From NCBI GenBank assembly GCA_910584635.1, contig CAJUBA010000001.1, forward strand, positions 248,001 to 312,000: a stretch of DNA of 64,000 nt, read 5' to 3'. The translations under genes and the position numbers were made by a program. Shown piece after piece: positions 1 to 7,874 of the stretch (position 1 is the stretch's first letter; the number at the start of each line of letters is the position of its first letter). This DNA is from an uncultured Christensenella sp. (GTDB taxonomy: Bacteria > Bacillota > Clostridia > Christensenellales > UBA3700). The notes below the pieces were generated by a model. The model made no database searches, had not been told where the DNA came from, and saw nothing but the letters and a program-made list of their open reading frames with translations.

Positions 1-963
1 AAACCATTTATCCGTCTTGCGCCTGTCTATATACTTCTCCGCCAATTTCTCGTATTCGGCAAGAATCGCAGGCAGATGTTCTTTTGTGATTTTCAAATCA
101 TCTATATCAGTAACTACTGGTTCCATAGAGATTTGGTCAAATCCCATATCGTTGAGAGCAAGTACGTCGTCGGAAAAATCCAAATTGCGCGCGGTAAAAG
201 TTCCTCTAACGTAATATGACTTATTTCCTCTTACTTTTGCGAATTTTATCGCGTTGTTAGCGATTAAAGAATAACAGTCTTTTCCGTTGACCGCTTTTCG
301 CACCGCGTTATGGACGCATTCTCTACCGTCTATACTCAACACAACGTTGTGCATTTCTTCATTTAGCCACTTTATTGTTTCGTCGTTGAGAAGCACGCAG
401 TTTGTCGTCATAGTAAAATAAAAAGTCTTACCCGACTCTTTCTCTCTTTCCCGAGCGTAAGCGACAATAGATTTTACAACCGAAAGGTTCATCAACGGCT
501 CCCCGCCGAAGAAGTCGACTTCCAGATTGTTTCTTTTGCCTGAATTTGCAATCAAAAAGTCTATCGCTTTCTTTCCGACCTCTTCGGACATATACGCCCT
601 TTCGCTCGTATGATACGTGCCTTCGTCGGCAAAACAGTATTTGCATCTCAAATTACAGTCGTTGCAAATATGCAGACACAGCGCTTTTATTTCGCCGATT
701 CTTTTACGCTTAGCGTATACGTCGCACGGAGTATTGAGCGCGCCTTGCTGTTCTAAATAAGAAAACTCGTCTTCAAGGTCTATCAATTCATCGGAAGGTA
801 TAACGGAAAAATCCGCGATTTCCTTTGAATCCGTCAACTTCGCATATTTCTTTTTTGCATACAAAAAAGCGACGTAATCCACATTATGCAGACTGCCGCT
901 TTCTACGTCCCAAATAAAATAATAAGTCCTGCCGTGATAACAGAAATTAAAAGCGTGTACCAT
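1..963 (-). CDS. scfB: SCIFF peptide maturase, radical SAM/SPASM (3' end outside window)
   Basis: This is the N-terminal 321 codons of the radical SAM enzyme that forms Cys-to-Thr thioether bonds in the SCIFF peptide. The start ATG is 16 bases after the scfA stop. Residues 1-95 form a lead-in region typical of the maturase, likely used for peptide binding. The radical SAM cluster motif is CNLRCKYC, with cysteines 103, 107 and 110, and a GGEP motif follows at about 153-156. The SPASM domain with its auxiliary iron-sulfur clusters would lie beyond the window edge, since the family is about 450 residues. The call rests on the motif plus the adjacent SCIFF precursor, so it is secure even without the C-terminus. 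Confidence 0.93.
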   Translation of the reverse strand, partial: MVHAFNFCYHGRTYYFIWDVESGSLHNVDYVAFLYAKKKYAKLTDSKEIADFSVIPSDELIDLEDEFSYLEQQGALNTPCDVYAKRKRIGEIKALCLHICNDCNLRCKYCFADEGTYHTSERAYMSEEVGKKAIDFLIANSGKRNNLEVDFFGGEPLMNLSVVKSIVAYAREREKESGKTFYFTMTTNCVLLNDETIKWLNEEMHNVVLSIDGRECVHNAVRKAVNGKDCYSLIANNAIKFAKVRGNKSYYVRGTFTARNLDFSDDVLALNDMGFDQISMEPVVTDIDDLKITKEHLPAILAEYEKLAEKYIDRRKTDKWF

Positions 964-979
964 TTTATGTTACAGACAA

Positions 980-1153
980 TTAAATCAACGGTTTTCTTGT
1001 AGCGTTTATTTTTTCGTCGCGATTTTTACAACTCTGGTTTCCCACCGTGCAAGAAGTTTTGCAAGCGGATTGACAACTGGATTGACATTCTCCACAACCG
1101 ATGTTCCCGCTCTTTTTCATAGAATTTGTTACAATGCTGTTAATATGTTTCAT
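980..1153 (-). CDS. scfA: SCIFF ribosomally synthesised peptide precursor (six cysteines)
   Basis: A 57-residue peptide beginning MKHINSIVTNSMKKSG. Its core, CGECQSSCQSACKTSC, is followed by TVGNQSC, giving the six closely spaced cysteines of the SCIFF family (six cysteines in forty-five residues), a peptide nearly universal in Clostridia. The Thr after the fourth and fifth Cys region is the usual thioether acceptor in studied members. The start has a GGAG ribosome site 7 bases upstream, and the maturase gene follows directly. A TATAAT sits 9 bases before the ATG without a recognisable -35. The tail after the last Cys is about 15 residues longer than I recall for the family. The biological role of SCIFF is still unknown. 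Confidence 0.95.
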   Translation of the reverse strand: MKHINSIVTNSMKKSGNIGCGECQSSCQSACKTSCTVGNQSCKNRDEKINATRKPLI

Positions 1154-1253
1154 ATAATCTCCATTATAGCGTATAATTTTATTAATTATATAATATTATA
1201 AACTCAAATTTTTTGCAAGTATTTGTATAAATTCTTTTAATATTTTATCAATT

Positions 1254-1598
1254 TTATTTTTTTAACATACCTTTGATAAAATCAAGTTCAAATTCCAACG
1301 ATTGTTTTAATGTTGGATTTTTCACTCCGGCAATCCTATTTGCAAAGCAATTTACTAATTTATCAGATCTAAAATACTCTGTTAAATCTGCAATCAATAT
1401 AGAAAGCAGCATCAAGTACTCTTCGTCGCAAGTATTATAATAATCGACAGTATCATTAAGATTTATGGAAAATTCTGCTAAAATCCTTTTGTCGTTTTCC
1501 CTGAACTTAGCAACAATATCGTCGCTCATATTCCCTTTGAGTTCTTTAGACAGACTGTGTTGCTGAGCAATCAGTCGGTCCAATTCTTCTCTGTACAT
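1254..1598 (-). CDS. hypothetical protein, small and helical
   Basis: A 114-residue protein of unknown function. I chose the ATG at 1598 (MYREELDRLIAQ) because a GAGGA ribosome site lies 8 bases before it. A TTG five codons upstream is in frame but lies on the ribosome site itself. The sequence is rich in Glu, Lys and Leu and looks alpha-helical, with no signal peptide, membrane segment or cysteine motif beyond two isolated Cys. It has its own near-perfect promoter with a palindrome over it, so it is a separate and probably regulated unit between the TIGR04086-like gene and scfA. I do not recognise the family. Confidence 0.7.
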   Translation of the reverse strand: MYREELDRLIAQQHSLSKELKGNMSDDIVAKFRENDKRILAEFSINLNDTVDYYNTCDEEYLMLLSILIADLTEYFRSDKLVNCFANRIAGVKNPTLKQSLEFELDFIKGMLKK

Positions 1599-1635
1599 CT
1601 GACATTTCCTCAATTACATTATTTTTATCTTTATA

Positions 1636-1664
1636 ATTATAACTCCGACATAATATTATGTCAA
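1636..1664 (-). promoter_or_regulatory. consensus sigma-A promoter with palindromic operator
   Basis: Read on the minus strand, TTGACA (1664-1659), a 17-base spacer and TATAAT (1641-1636) match the housekeeping consensus exactly. The 16-base perfect palindrome GACATAATATTATGTC (1647-1662) covers most of the -35 box and the upstream half of the spacer. That is where a dimeric repressor would block RNA polymerase. It drives the 114-residue unknown gene that starts at 1598. Confidence 0.8.
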
Positions 1665-1676
1665 ATAACAAACGAT

Positions 1677-2063
1677 TTATTTTTCCCGTCTTACGTTTAC
1701 GGTAAAAATACCGCTCAAAAGTCCCGCTGCCAAGCAGAATATAACGTCAAATGCCGTCAATGGATTTATTGCAAACGAACCGTTGATAAGAGAAAATATC
1801 AAATATGATATCAGCACAAAAAACAAGCCTATTATGCTTCCCTTGAAAAGTCCTTGTTTGCCTGACTTAATTGCCAAAAGCGTACCGAAAAATATGCTTA
1901 TTATTTTAAGAAATACATTAACGATTTGAACGGCTTTTTGCGATAAGTTGGCAAATTTCACTATTACTGCGAAAATAACTACCAATAGCAATGAAATAAT
2001 TATAGAAAACAAAATTCCTTTGAACATTTCAAAAAAATCTTTTTTATTGAGTTTAAGCGACAT
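1677..2063 (-). CDS. TIGR04086-like four-helix membrane protein
   Basis: A 128-residue integral membrane protein with four predicted membrane segments at about residues 12-36, 44-64, 72-95 and 104-124, and short Lys/Arg-rich ends. Size, topology and position suggest the Firmicutes membrane family TIGR04086, which is commonly found beside yajC and the SCIFF genes in Clostridia. That neighbourhood is seen here, with yajC upstream and scfAB downstream. The start has a strong GGGAGGAG ribosome site. The function is unknown. The family assignment comes from context and topology rather than from a diagnostic motif. Confidence 0.75.
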   Translation of the reverse strand: MSLKLNKKDFFEMFKGILFSIIISLLLVVIFAVIVKFANLSQKAVQIVNVFLKIISIFFGTLLAIKSGKQGLFKGSIIGLFFVLISYLIFSLINGSFAINPLTAFDVIFCLAAGLLSGIFTVNVRREK

Positions 2064-2147
2064 ATATATACTCCTCCCTGAATTAAATATATGTCCTCAA
2101 ATTATGCGTTATGTCTAAATATTGTTTTCGCGCTCTTATAAGCAAAT

Positions 2148-3044
2148 TTATATTTCCTCTGCCGTTAAAAATTCGCCGTCGCATCTTCCGCAGTTTTCGC
2201 ATCCGTTACAAACAGGACGGCTGCCGCAATCCAAACATTTGCATTTGAACTGAGGGGCGTAACTCTCTTCGTCTATCGGAAGTCCCAACCTATCTGTAAG
2301 TTTGAATTTTATCGATTTTCCTTGATAGGATAATCCATAAGAATATGCCAATTTCATTTGTTCGCGATTGTTGTTTAGACTTATAAGTCGTCCGTCTTTT
2401 TCAAATTTATTTCCCGTACCGATAAACGCGAAAGTAACGTTAGTGGCAACGCAATCGTCTCGCAACTTTTTGACCCACTCGTATTTACACAGTCTTGCGC
2501 CCGCGTAGTTTTCCCCTCCGCATATAACCTGTTCTATCTGACCTTCCGACAAATATTCTTTAATTGATATTTCTCCCAAAAGCGGAGCCGTCATAATCCC
2601 CTTGTGCTTAAAAGGAAGATCTTTCATGATTTTAATTCTTTCATCTGCTCTAAGTTGATTTTCGCAAGTTACGTTAAAAAACACGTTTTCCCATCCCTCG
2701 CCCCAATCTTTCGGCAAACACTGTTCGACTCGCTGAGGACGTTTTGTCAAGATAAAAAATTTAACGTCCGGACGTTCGTATATTACGTTCCAAGCCTCTT
2801 CTCGCCATTGATCCGCTTCTTCTATGAAAAAGTCGGACGTCATACACACTCTTATAGTTTCTCCGCTTTTTATCTTAAATCCGCCACTGCGGTTTTTAGA
2901 GAGCGGATAATACATATTGCCCGTCTGACGGATTATTGAACTGTCGCCGTTTCCATGTATCTTATCCAGATAATACATATAACAGTTTACACAGCCTTCG
3001 CTACATTTTCTGCACCCATGCCAAGGATTCCAAATATCGCGCAT
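2148..3044 (-). CDS. DUF5131 (phage Gp37/Gp68-like) protein with Cys-rich tail
   Basis: A 298-residue protein with the opening IWNPWHGCRKCSEGCVNCY, typical of the DUF5131 (Gp37/Gp68) family. Four cysteines at 11, 14, 18 and 21 resemble a metal or iron-sulfur cluster site like that of radical SAM-related proteins. The middle carries the family's LTKRP segment and a GGEN motif. Residues 266-298 hold a further dense Cys cluster (CKCLDCG, then CNGCENCGRC), likely a zinc or iron-sulfur binding knuckle. A good AAGGAG site precedes the ATG. The family name derives from phages, but no other phage gene is near. The biochemical activity is not established. Confidence 0.8.
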   Translation of the reverse strand: MRDIWNPWHGCRKCSEGCVNCYMYYLDKIHGNGDSSIIRQTGNMYYPLSKNRSGGFKIKSGETIRVCMTSDFFIEEADQWREEAWNVIYERPDVKFFILTKRPQRVEQCLPKDWGEGWENVFFNVTCENQLRADERIKIMKDLPFKHKGIMTAPLLGEISIKEYLSEGQIEQVICGGENYAGARLCKYEWVKKLRDDCVATNVTFAFIGTGNKFEKDGRLISLNNNREQMKLAYSYGLSYQGKSIKFKLTDRLGLPIDEESYAPQFKCKCLDCGSRPVCNGCENCGRCDGEFLTAEEI

Positions 3045-3111
3045 AATTATCCACTCTCCTTTATATTGTTATTAAAAGTATAACACACTGTCTAAACAAA
3101 TTAAAAGCGAT

Positions 3112-3141
3112 TGAAAAAAGACTGCCGTTTTGACAGTCTTC
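3112..3141 (-). terminator. rho-independent terminator after yajC
   Basis: Minus-strand hairpin AAGACTG/CAGTCTT with a short loop, followed by a run of T. It lies 20 bases past the yajC stop codon and separates the yajC unit from the DUF5131 gene. Confidence 0.85.
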
Positions 3142-3161
3142 TCTTTCAAGTTAAAATCAAA

Positions 3162-3647
3162 TCAATCTTTAAGCAAGGTTTCGTTATCTTTCTTCTCAAG
3201 AGAATCGTTAGATTCAACTTCTTCGTAACCTTTCTTAGCCTTTTTATCAGCGGCTGCATTGTCCGCTTCAATATCGTCCATTGCCGCAATTTCGGGTTTT
3301 TCTTGAAGTTTTACTTCTCCGTCGCTTGTCTTAACAGCGTCAAGCACAACGTAGATTGCAGATCTGTCGATAGTTACCATCATACTTCCGTCGCCGTTCG
3401 CGCTCAAATCGAGAATAAAGTTGTTGTTAACTGTATCTATTCTCTTTACCTCTCCGACAAAACCGCCGATAGTCTTTACTTTCGTTCCTACCGTAATGCT
3501 GTTCATCATTTCCTGCGCCTTCTTTTGACGTTTCTTTTGCGGAATGAAAGACATTGCAAACATTGCTATCATAAGACCTATAAGCACTACGATCATAATA
3601 ATCTGATTGCTTTCTACGCCCAAAGTCATTATTTGTGTTATATTCAT
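3162..3647 (-). CDS. yajC: preprotein translocase accessory subunit YajC
   Basis: A 161-residue single-span membrane protein. The membrane helix is at about residues 16-40 and is followed by the family's basic stretch PQKKRQKKAQEMMNSI and the GTKVKTIGGFVGEV beta-barrel motif. YajC associates with SecDF and the SecYEG channel at the inner membrane. The protein is longer than the usual 85-115 residues because of a charged, Glu/Asp/Lys-rich C-terminal extension from about residue 115, which looks disordered. The tgt-yajC order is conserved in many bacteria. The ribosome site is AAGGAG. A terminator follows. Confidence 0.95.
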   Translation of the reverse strand: MNITQIMTLGVESNQIIMIVVLIGLMIAMFAMSFIPQKKRQKKAQEMMNSITVGTKVKTIGGFVGEVKRIDTVNNNFILDLSANGDGSMMVTIDRSAIYVVLDAVKTSDGEVKLQEKPEIAAMDDIEADNAAADKKAKKGYEEVESNDSLEKKDNETLLKD

Positions 3648-3800
3648 CCTTTTCTCCTTATTAACATTTATAATAGTTCATAACAACCATAATAAAGTTT
3701 AACTTACCTCAATGCAAAATATCAAGCGTTTTTATCTTAATAATTGACTATTTTATATATTATTTACAATATAATGCCGATAAATGGCGAGATTTTATAA

Positions 3801-4949
3801 TTAAAACTTCTTTTCCGTATTTACTCCGCCGTGTCCCCAAATATAATTGGAAGTATACTCTTTATAGAAATCTCCGAATCTGTCCTCCATTATAGCCTTG
3901 CGCATATCTTCCATAAGGTTAGTCAAAAATCTGATATTGTGAATCGAAAGCAACTTTCCTCCCAATATTTCTCCCGCGTTTATCAAATGACGTATATACG
4001 CTCTTGAAAAATTCCGACAGCAATAACAGTCGCAATCTTTGTCAACCGGCGAAAAATCTTCTTTGAACGCGGCGTTTCGCACGGTAAGATTGCCGTATTT
4101 CGTAAATGCCGTTCCATTTCTCGCCATACGCGTCGGAAGTACGCAGTCAAACATATCTATTCCACGCATTACCCCCTCTACCAAGCAGTCTGGAGATCCT
4201 ACGCCCATTAGATACCTGGGGTGATTTTCGGGATAATACTCTCTTAATACATCCAACATTTCATACATAATTGGTTTAGGTTCGCCGACGGAAAGACCGC
4301 CTATCGAGAAACCGCACTTAGCGTATTCTATAGTACGTTTTGCGCTCTCGATTCTCAAATCTTTGTACATATTGCCTTGAATAATCGGGAACAACATTTG
4401 ATTGGGATTTTTATGCGCCTTAACCGATCTAGCCAACCAGTCCAGCGTACGGTTCATAGCGCTTTTCGCATATTTATAATCCGTATTGCCGTCGGTACAC
4501 TCGTCGAAAGCCATAATAATATCTCCGCCCAATTTGTTTTGTACATCTATAGATTCTTCCGGTCCCATAAAATGCCTTGAACCGTCAATGTAAGAAGAAA
4601 ACGTTACGCCTTCGGGAGATATTTTTCTCATTTTTGACAAAGAAAATACTTGAAATCCTCCGCTGTCTGTCAAAATCGGCTTGTTCCAATTCATAAATTT
4701 ATGCAAACCGCCCGCCTTCTCTACAAGATCTGCGCCCGGTCTTAAATACAAATGATACGTATTTGCAAGTACAATCGTCGCCTTTGCGTCCTCTACGTCT
4801 TTGGGCGTCAACGCCTTGACCGTCGCGTTTGTGCCTACCGGCATAAAAACGGGAGTATCGATAATTCCGTGCGGAGTCGTAAATCTACCTACTCTCGCGC
4901 CAGATTGCTTGCATACCTTTACTACTTCATACTTAAAACTGCTACTCAT
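3801..4949 (-). CDS. tgt: queuine tRNA-ribosyltransferase (TGT)
   Basis: A 382-residue enzyme that exchanges guanine 34 for preQ1 in the anticodon of tRNAs with GUN anticodons, a step of queuosine synthesis. Visible signatures are the substrate loop LTDSGGFQVFSL, the nucleophile region DMFDCVLPTRMARNG, and the zinc site CDCYCC with the downstream His in AYIRHL. Length is normal for the family. The start has AAGGA upstream. queA, the next enzyme in the pathway, lies directly upstream, separated only by about 210 bases that hold a repeat-like element. Confidence 0.97.
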   Translation of the reverse strand: MSSSFKYEVVKVCKQSGARVGRFTTPHGIIDTPVFMPVGTNATVKALTPKDVEDAKATIVLANTYHLYLRPGADLVEKAGGLHKFMNWNKPILTDSGGFQVFSLSKMRKISPEGVTFSSYIDGSRHFMGPEESIDVQNKLGGDIIMAFDECTDGNTDYKYAKSAMNRTLDWLARSVKAHKNPNQMLFPIIQGNMYKDLRIESAKRTIEYAKCGFSIGGLSVGEPKPIMYEMLDVLREYYPENHPRYLMGVGSPDCLVEGVMRGIDMFDCVLPTRMARNGTAFTKYGNLTVRNAAFKEDFSPVDKDCDCYCCRNFSRAYIRHLINAGEILGGKLLSIHNIRFLTNLMEDMRKAIMEDRFGDFYKEYTSNYIWGHGGVNTEKKF

Positions 4950-5015
4950 TACTATCCTTTTATTTTTACTGTTATTTTATCGTATATACATATTTCAATT
5001 GCTCGCGTTTATAAG

Positions 5016-5160
5016 TCCACATCGCATTCCTCATTTACACGGAAATCATTATATGAGGGACTTAGAACCGAGAAAGACAAGGCGCGAGAGGAAAACCCGA
5101 ATGAGTTTACTGAGCGTAAATGACCCAAGAAAAGCGGAGCGCGACAAAGAGATGCGCTGC
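5016..5160. repeat. candidate interspersed structured repeat between queA and tgt
   Basis: This 145-base stretch does not look like ordinary intergenic DNA here, because it is G+C-richer and highly patterned. It contains arms GGCGCGAG (from 5081) and GGAGCGCGAC (from 5136), a central hairpin TTTAC-TGAGC-GTAAA (5106-5120) flanked by CCCGAATGA and TGACCC, and a second imperfect stem pairing CCTCAT with ATGAGG and AAGTCC with GGACTT (5022-5063). I have the impression of similar elements recurring in clostridial intergenic regions, but no second copy is in this window. It could instead be a structured RNA in the queA-tgt transcript. Confidence 0.45.
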
Positions 5161-6195
5161 TTATAAGACAAGCATACAATCGCCAAAGGAAAAGAATCTA
5201 TACCGCTCTTCTACCGCCGTCCTATAAATACTCAAAGCGTTTTCCCTACCGATAAAAGCGCTGACAAGCATAATCAATGTGGATTCGGGCAAATGGAAAT
5301 TCGTTATAAGACCTTTTACCGTCTTGAATTTGTATCCCGGATAAATGAAAATACTTGTATCTCCGTTTTGAGGTTTGATATATCCGTCTTCGTCAGACGC
5401 GCTTTCCAAAACTCGAACGGAAGTAGTTCCCACGCAAATAACTCTTCTTCCTTCTCTGATAGCGGCGTTTATTATTTCTGCGTTCTCTTCGTTAACCTCA
5501 TAATACTCGCTGTGCATCTTGTGCTTGAGAATATCGCTTTCTTTTACGGGACGGAACGTTCCCAATCCAACGTGCAGTAGCACTTTTGCGATAAGCACGC
5601 CTTTTGATTGCAACTTTTCCAACAATTCAGGAGTAAAATGCAGTCCTGCCGTAGGAGCGGCAGCCGAACCTTCTATCTTGCCGTAAACCGTCTGATAGCG
5701 GTTTTTATCCTCCAATTTTTCCGTAATATACGGAGGCAGAGGCATATTCCCGATTATTTCCAGAATATTTTCAAATACCCCTTCAAATATGAATTTTATA
5801 AACCTTACGCCCTCTTCTCCGAAACCTACTACTTCTCCTTGCATCTCCCCGAAATCAAGCATAGTTCCGATTTTGAGTTTTTTAGCGGGTTTTGTTATAC
5901 ACTCCCAAACATCGTATTCTTTTCGTTTTAGAAGCAACACCTCTGTGTTCTGCTCCACGGTCTTTTCCGTTCTCGGCAATCTCGTAGCGAATATTCTTGC
6001 GGGAATAACTTTCGTATTGTTTATTACAAGCACGTCGCCTGCGCGAAGATAATCGACAATATCGTAAAAATGTCTATGTTCGACAAGATTACTGTCTCTA
6101 TGATAAACCAACATTCTGGAAGCGTCGCGCGGTTCTATCGGAGTTTGCGCAATCAATTCTTGCGGTAAATCATAATAAAAATCTTTAGTATCCAT
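5161..6195 (-). CDS. queA: S-adenosylmethionine:tRNA ribosyltransferase-isomerase
   Basis: A 344-residue enzyme that transfers and rearranges the ribosyl part of SAM onto preQ1-modified tRNA, giving epoxyqueuosine. Family motifs are present: the opening DFYYDLPQELIAQTP, RDASRMLV near residue 23, the glycine-rich AAPTAGLHFT near residue 180, GLGTFRPV, and the C-terminal TNFHLPESTL. The start codon overlaps the ruvB stop (TAATG), so translation is probably coupled, with a GAGGAAGAG site inside the end of ruvB. Length is normal. It works with tgt, the next gene. Confidence 0.97.
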   Translation of the reverse strand: MDTKDFYYDLPQELIAQTPIEPRDASRMLVYHRDSNLVEHRHFYDIVDYLRAGDVLVINNTKVIPARIFATRLPRTEKTVEQNTEVLLLKRKEYDVWECITKPAKKLKIGTMLDFGEMQGEVVGFGEEGVRFIKFIFEGVFENILEIIGNMPLPPYITEKLEDKNRYQTVYGKIEGSAAAPTAGLHFTPELLEKLQSKGVLIAKVLLHVGLGTFRPVKESDILKHKMHSEYYEVNEENAEIINAAIREGRRVICVGTTSVRVLESASDEDGYIKPQNGDTSIFIYPGYKFKTVKGLITNFHLPESTLIMLVSAFIGRENALSIYRTAVEERYRFFSFGDCMLVL

Positions 6196-7250
6196 TACTC
6201 TTCCTCGCTATCAAGCATTGAAAGTTGCTCATAAGCCGTCTGAGGCGCCTTTCTGCCGAAATGTCTATAAGCGTCAGGAAGACAAATTCTACCTCTCGGA
6301 GTACGCGCAATAAATGTAATTTGCATCAGATACGGTTCATATACGTCTTCTATTGTTCCCGAATCCTCGCCTATCGAAGCCGCCAAAGTATCCAGTCCGA
6401 CAGGACCGCCACTAAATTTATCTATAATAGTCAAGATTAGTTTTCTGTCGATACTGTCAAGTCCCAACTTATCGATTTCCATTTTACCCAAAGCGATATC
6501 CGCCATTTTTTCGTCTATAACGCCTTCCGCCATAACTTCGCTGTAATCGCGTACGCGTTTTAATATCCTATTGGCAATTCTCGGCGTTCCTCTGCTTCTT
6601 CTGGCTATTTCAAACGCTCCGTCTTTCGTTATTTCCACGTTCAACAGTCCTGCGCTACGGGTAACTATACTTGCAAGTTCCTCGGGAGTATACATTTCTA
6701 AGCGGCAGTTCACGCCGAATCTATCTCTTAACGGAGACGTAAGCATTCCCGCTTTCGTAGTCGCCCCTATTAGCGTAAACTTAGGCAAAGCAAGTCTTAT
6801 ACTCCTCGCGCTCGGTCCTTTACCGACCATAAAGTCGAGAGCGTAATCCTCCATAGCGGGATACAAAACTTCTTCGACGTTGCGATTAAGCCTATGGATT
6901 TCGTCTATAAACAAGACGTCTTTTTCATTAAGATTTGTCAAAATTGCCGCAAGGTCAGCCGCTTTTTCTATCGCGGGACCCGACGTAATACGGATTTGAG
7001 AATTCATTTCTCCCGCAATGATATGAGCAAGCGTGGTTTTTCCCAATCCAGGTGGTCCATACAGTAAAACGTGATCCAAAGCCTCGTCTCTTGCGACTGC
7101 GGCTTTGATATAAATTTCCAAATTTTCTTTGATTTTTTCCTGACCGACATAATCGGACATGCTCTTCGGTCTGAGAGAATTTTCGCTTTCGCCTTCGCTT
7201 ACTCCCTGCATCGAAGACATAAAACGCTCTTCGTCATCAAATTCCATCAT
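6195..7250 (-). CDS. ruvB: Holliday junction branch-migration helicase RuvB
   Basis: A 351-residue AAA+ motor that drives branch migration of Holliday junctions with RuvA. It has Walker A GPPGLGKTT near residue 65, Walker B LFIDEIHRLN, the sensor region GATTKAGMLTSPLRDRFG, and the C-terminal winged-helix DNA-binding part (TPRGR). The start ATGATG overlaps the ruvA stop by four bases. The AAGGAG ribosome site suits the first ATG, but the second ATG three bases on is also possible. It is part of the yebC-proA-ruvCAB-queA operon. Confidence 0.98.
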   Translation of the reverse strand: MMEFDDEERFMSSMQGVSEGESENSLRPKSMSDYVGQEKIKENLEIYIKAAVARDEALDHVLLYGPPGLGKTTLAHIIAGEMNSQIRITSGPAIEKAADLAAILTNLNEKDVLFIDEIHRLNRNVEEVLYPAMEDYALDFMVGKGPSARSIRLALPKFTLIGATTKAGMLTSPLRDRFGVNCRLEMYTPEELASIVTRSAGLLNVEITKDGAFEIARRSRGTPRIANRILKRVRDYSEVMAEGVIDEKMADIALGKMEIDKLGLDSIDRKLILTIIDKFSGGPVGLDTLAASIGEDSGTIEDVYEPYLMQITFIARTPRGRICLPDAYRHFGRKAPQTAYEQLSMLDSEEE

Positions 7251-7852
7251 CTGTCAAAACTCCTTAATGCGGCTGTTATTATCGTTTCCAGTTTATCGGA
7301 AGACTGTCTTGCGATAGCAACCGCTTTAACCGCGTCCGTCTTGGAAATTCCAAGACTTACGAGAGCAAGTACCGCGTCGTTGACAATATCGTCTTTGGAA
7401 GTTTCCGCTCCAACCAATCCAAAGAACGAATCATCCTCGCCCTGTCCTATGTCGGCTATCTTTTCTTTAAGTTCCAATATTATTCTCTCGGCAGTCTTTT
7501 TGCCTATGCCCTTTACCTTTGACAAAGTCTTTGCGTCGCCGTTGACTATACAGATTGCCAACCGTTGAAGGTCTATCCCGGATAATATTTGCAATGCAAT
7601 CTTTGGTCCCACTCCGCTTACGCTTATAAGATTTATGAACATGGCTTTTTCTTCTTTTGAATAAAAGCCGTACAAACTTATACAGTCGTCCGAAACTTTG
7701 AGATAGGTATATACCGTTATAACTTCTCCGCGTTTGGCAAAAGCCGACAGAGTGTTTGCCGACACTCCGAGTTCATAACCGATACCGTTGTTTTCCAACA
7801 CGATTTTTCCCTCTTCGTAATGTATGACTTTGCCTGTAATCGAATAATACAT
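7247..7852 (-). CDS. ruvA: Holliday junction-binding protein RuvA
   Basis: A 201-residue protein that binds four-way junctions as a tetramer and loads RuvB. The N-terminal OB fold (about 1-62) is followed by two helix-hairpin-helix motifs (SVSGVGPKIALQIL near 77-90 and VKGIGKKTAERII near 113-125) and the C-terminal RuvB-binding domain (VNDAVLALVSLGIS). AAGGA lies upstream of the ATG. It sits between ruvC, with a 22-base gap, and ruvB, with a 4-base overlap. Confidence 0.97.
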   Translation of the reverse strand: MYYSITGKVIHYEEGKIVLENNGIGYELGVSANTLSAFAKRGEVITVYTYLKVSDDCISLYGFYSKEEKAMFINLISVSGVGPKIALQILSGIDLQRLAICIVNGDAKTLSKVKGIGKKTAERIILELKEKIADIGQGEDDSFFGLVGAETSKDDIVNDAVLALVSLGISKTDAVKAVAIARQSSDKLETIITAALRSFDR

Positions 7853-7874
7853 AATCGGATTCCTTATAAAATTT

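Noticed and set aside
1144..1191. Leaderless reading of scfA (TATAAT 9 bases before the ATG)
   Set aside because: A clear GGAG ribosome site overlaps the interval and no -35 box exists, so it does not fit the leaderless set.
2148..3044. Prophage remnant suggested by the Gp37/Gp68 family name
   Set aside because: No integrase, capsid, lysis or att-like repeats nearby; neighbours are conserved chromosomal genes.
3111..3683. A 190-codon plus-strand open frame opposite yajC
   Set aside because: Antisense to yajC, aromatic-rich composition, starts inside the yajC terminator.
5161..6260. preQ1 riboswitch near queA
   Set aside because: queA overlaps ruvB and has no leader; no preQ1 aptamer sequence was seen. 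The queA-tgt spacer does not resemble one either.
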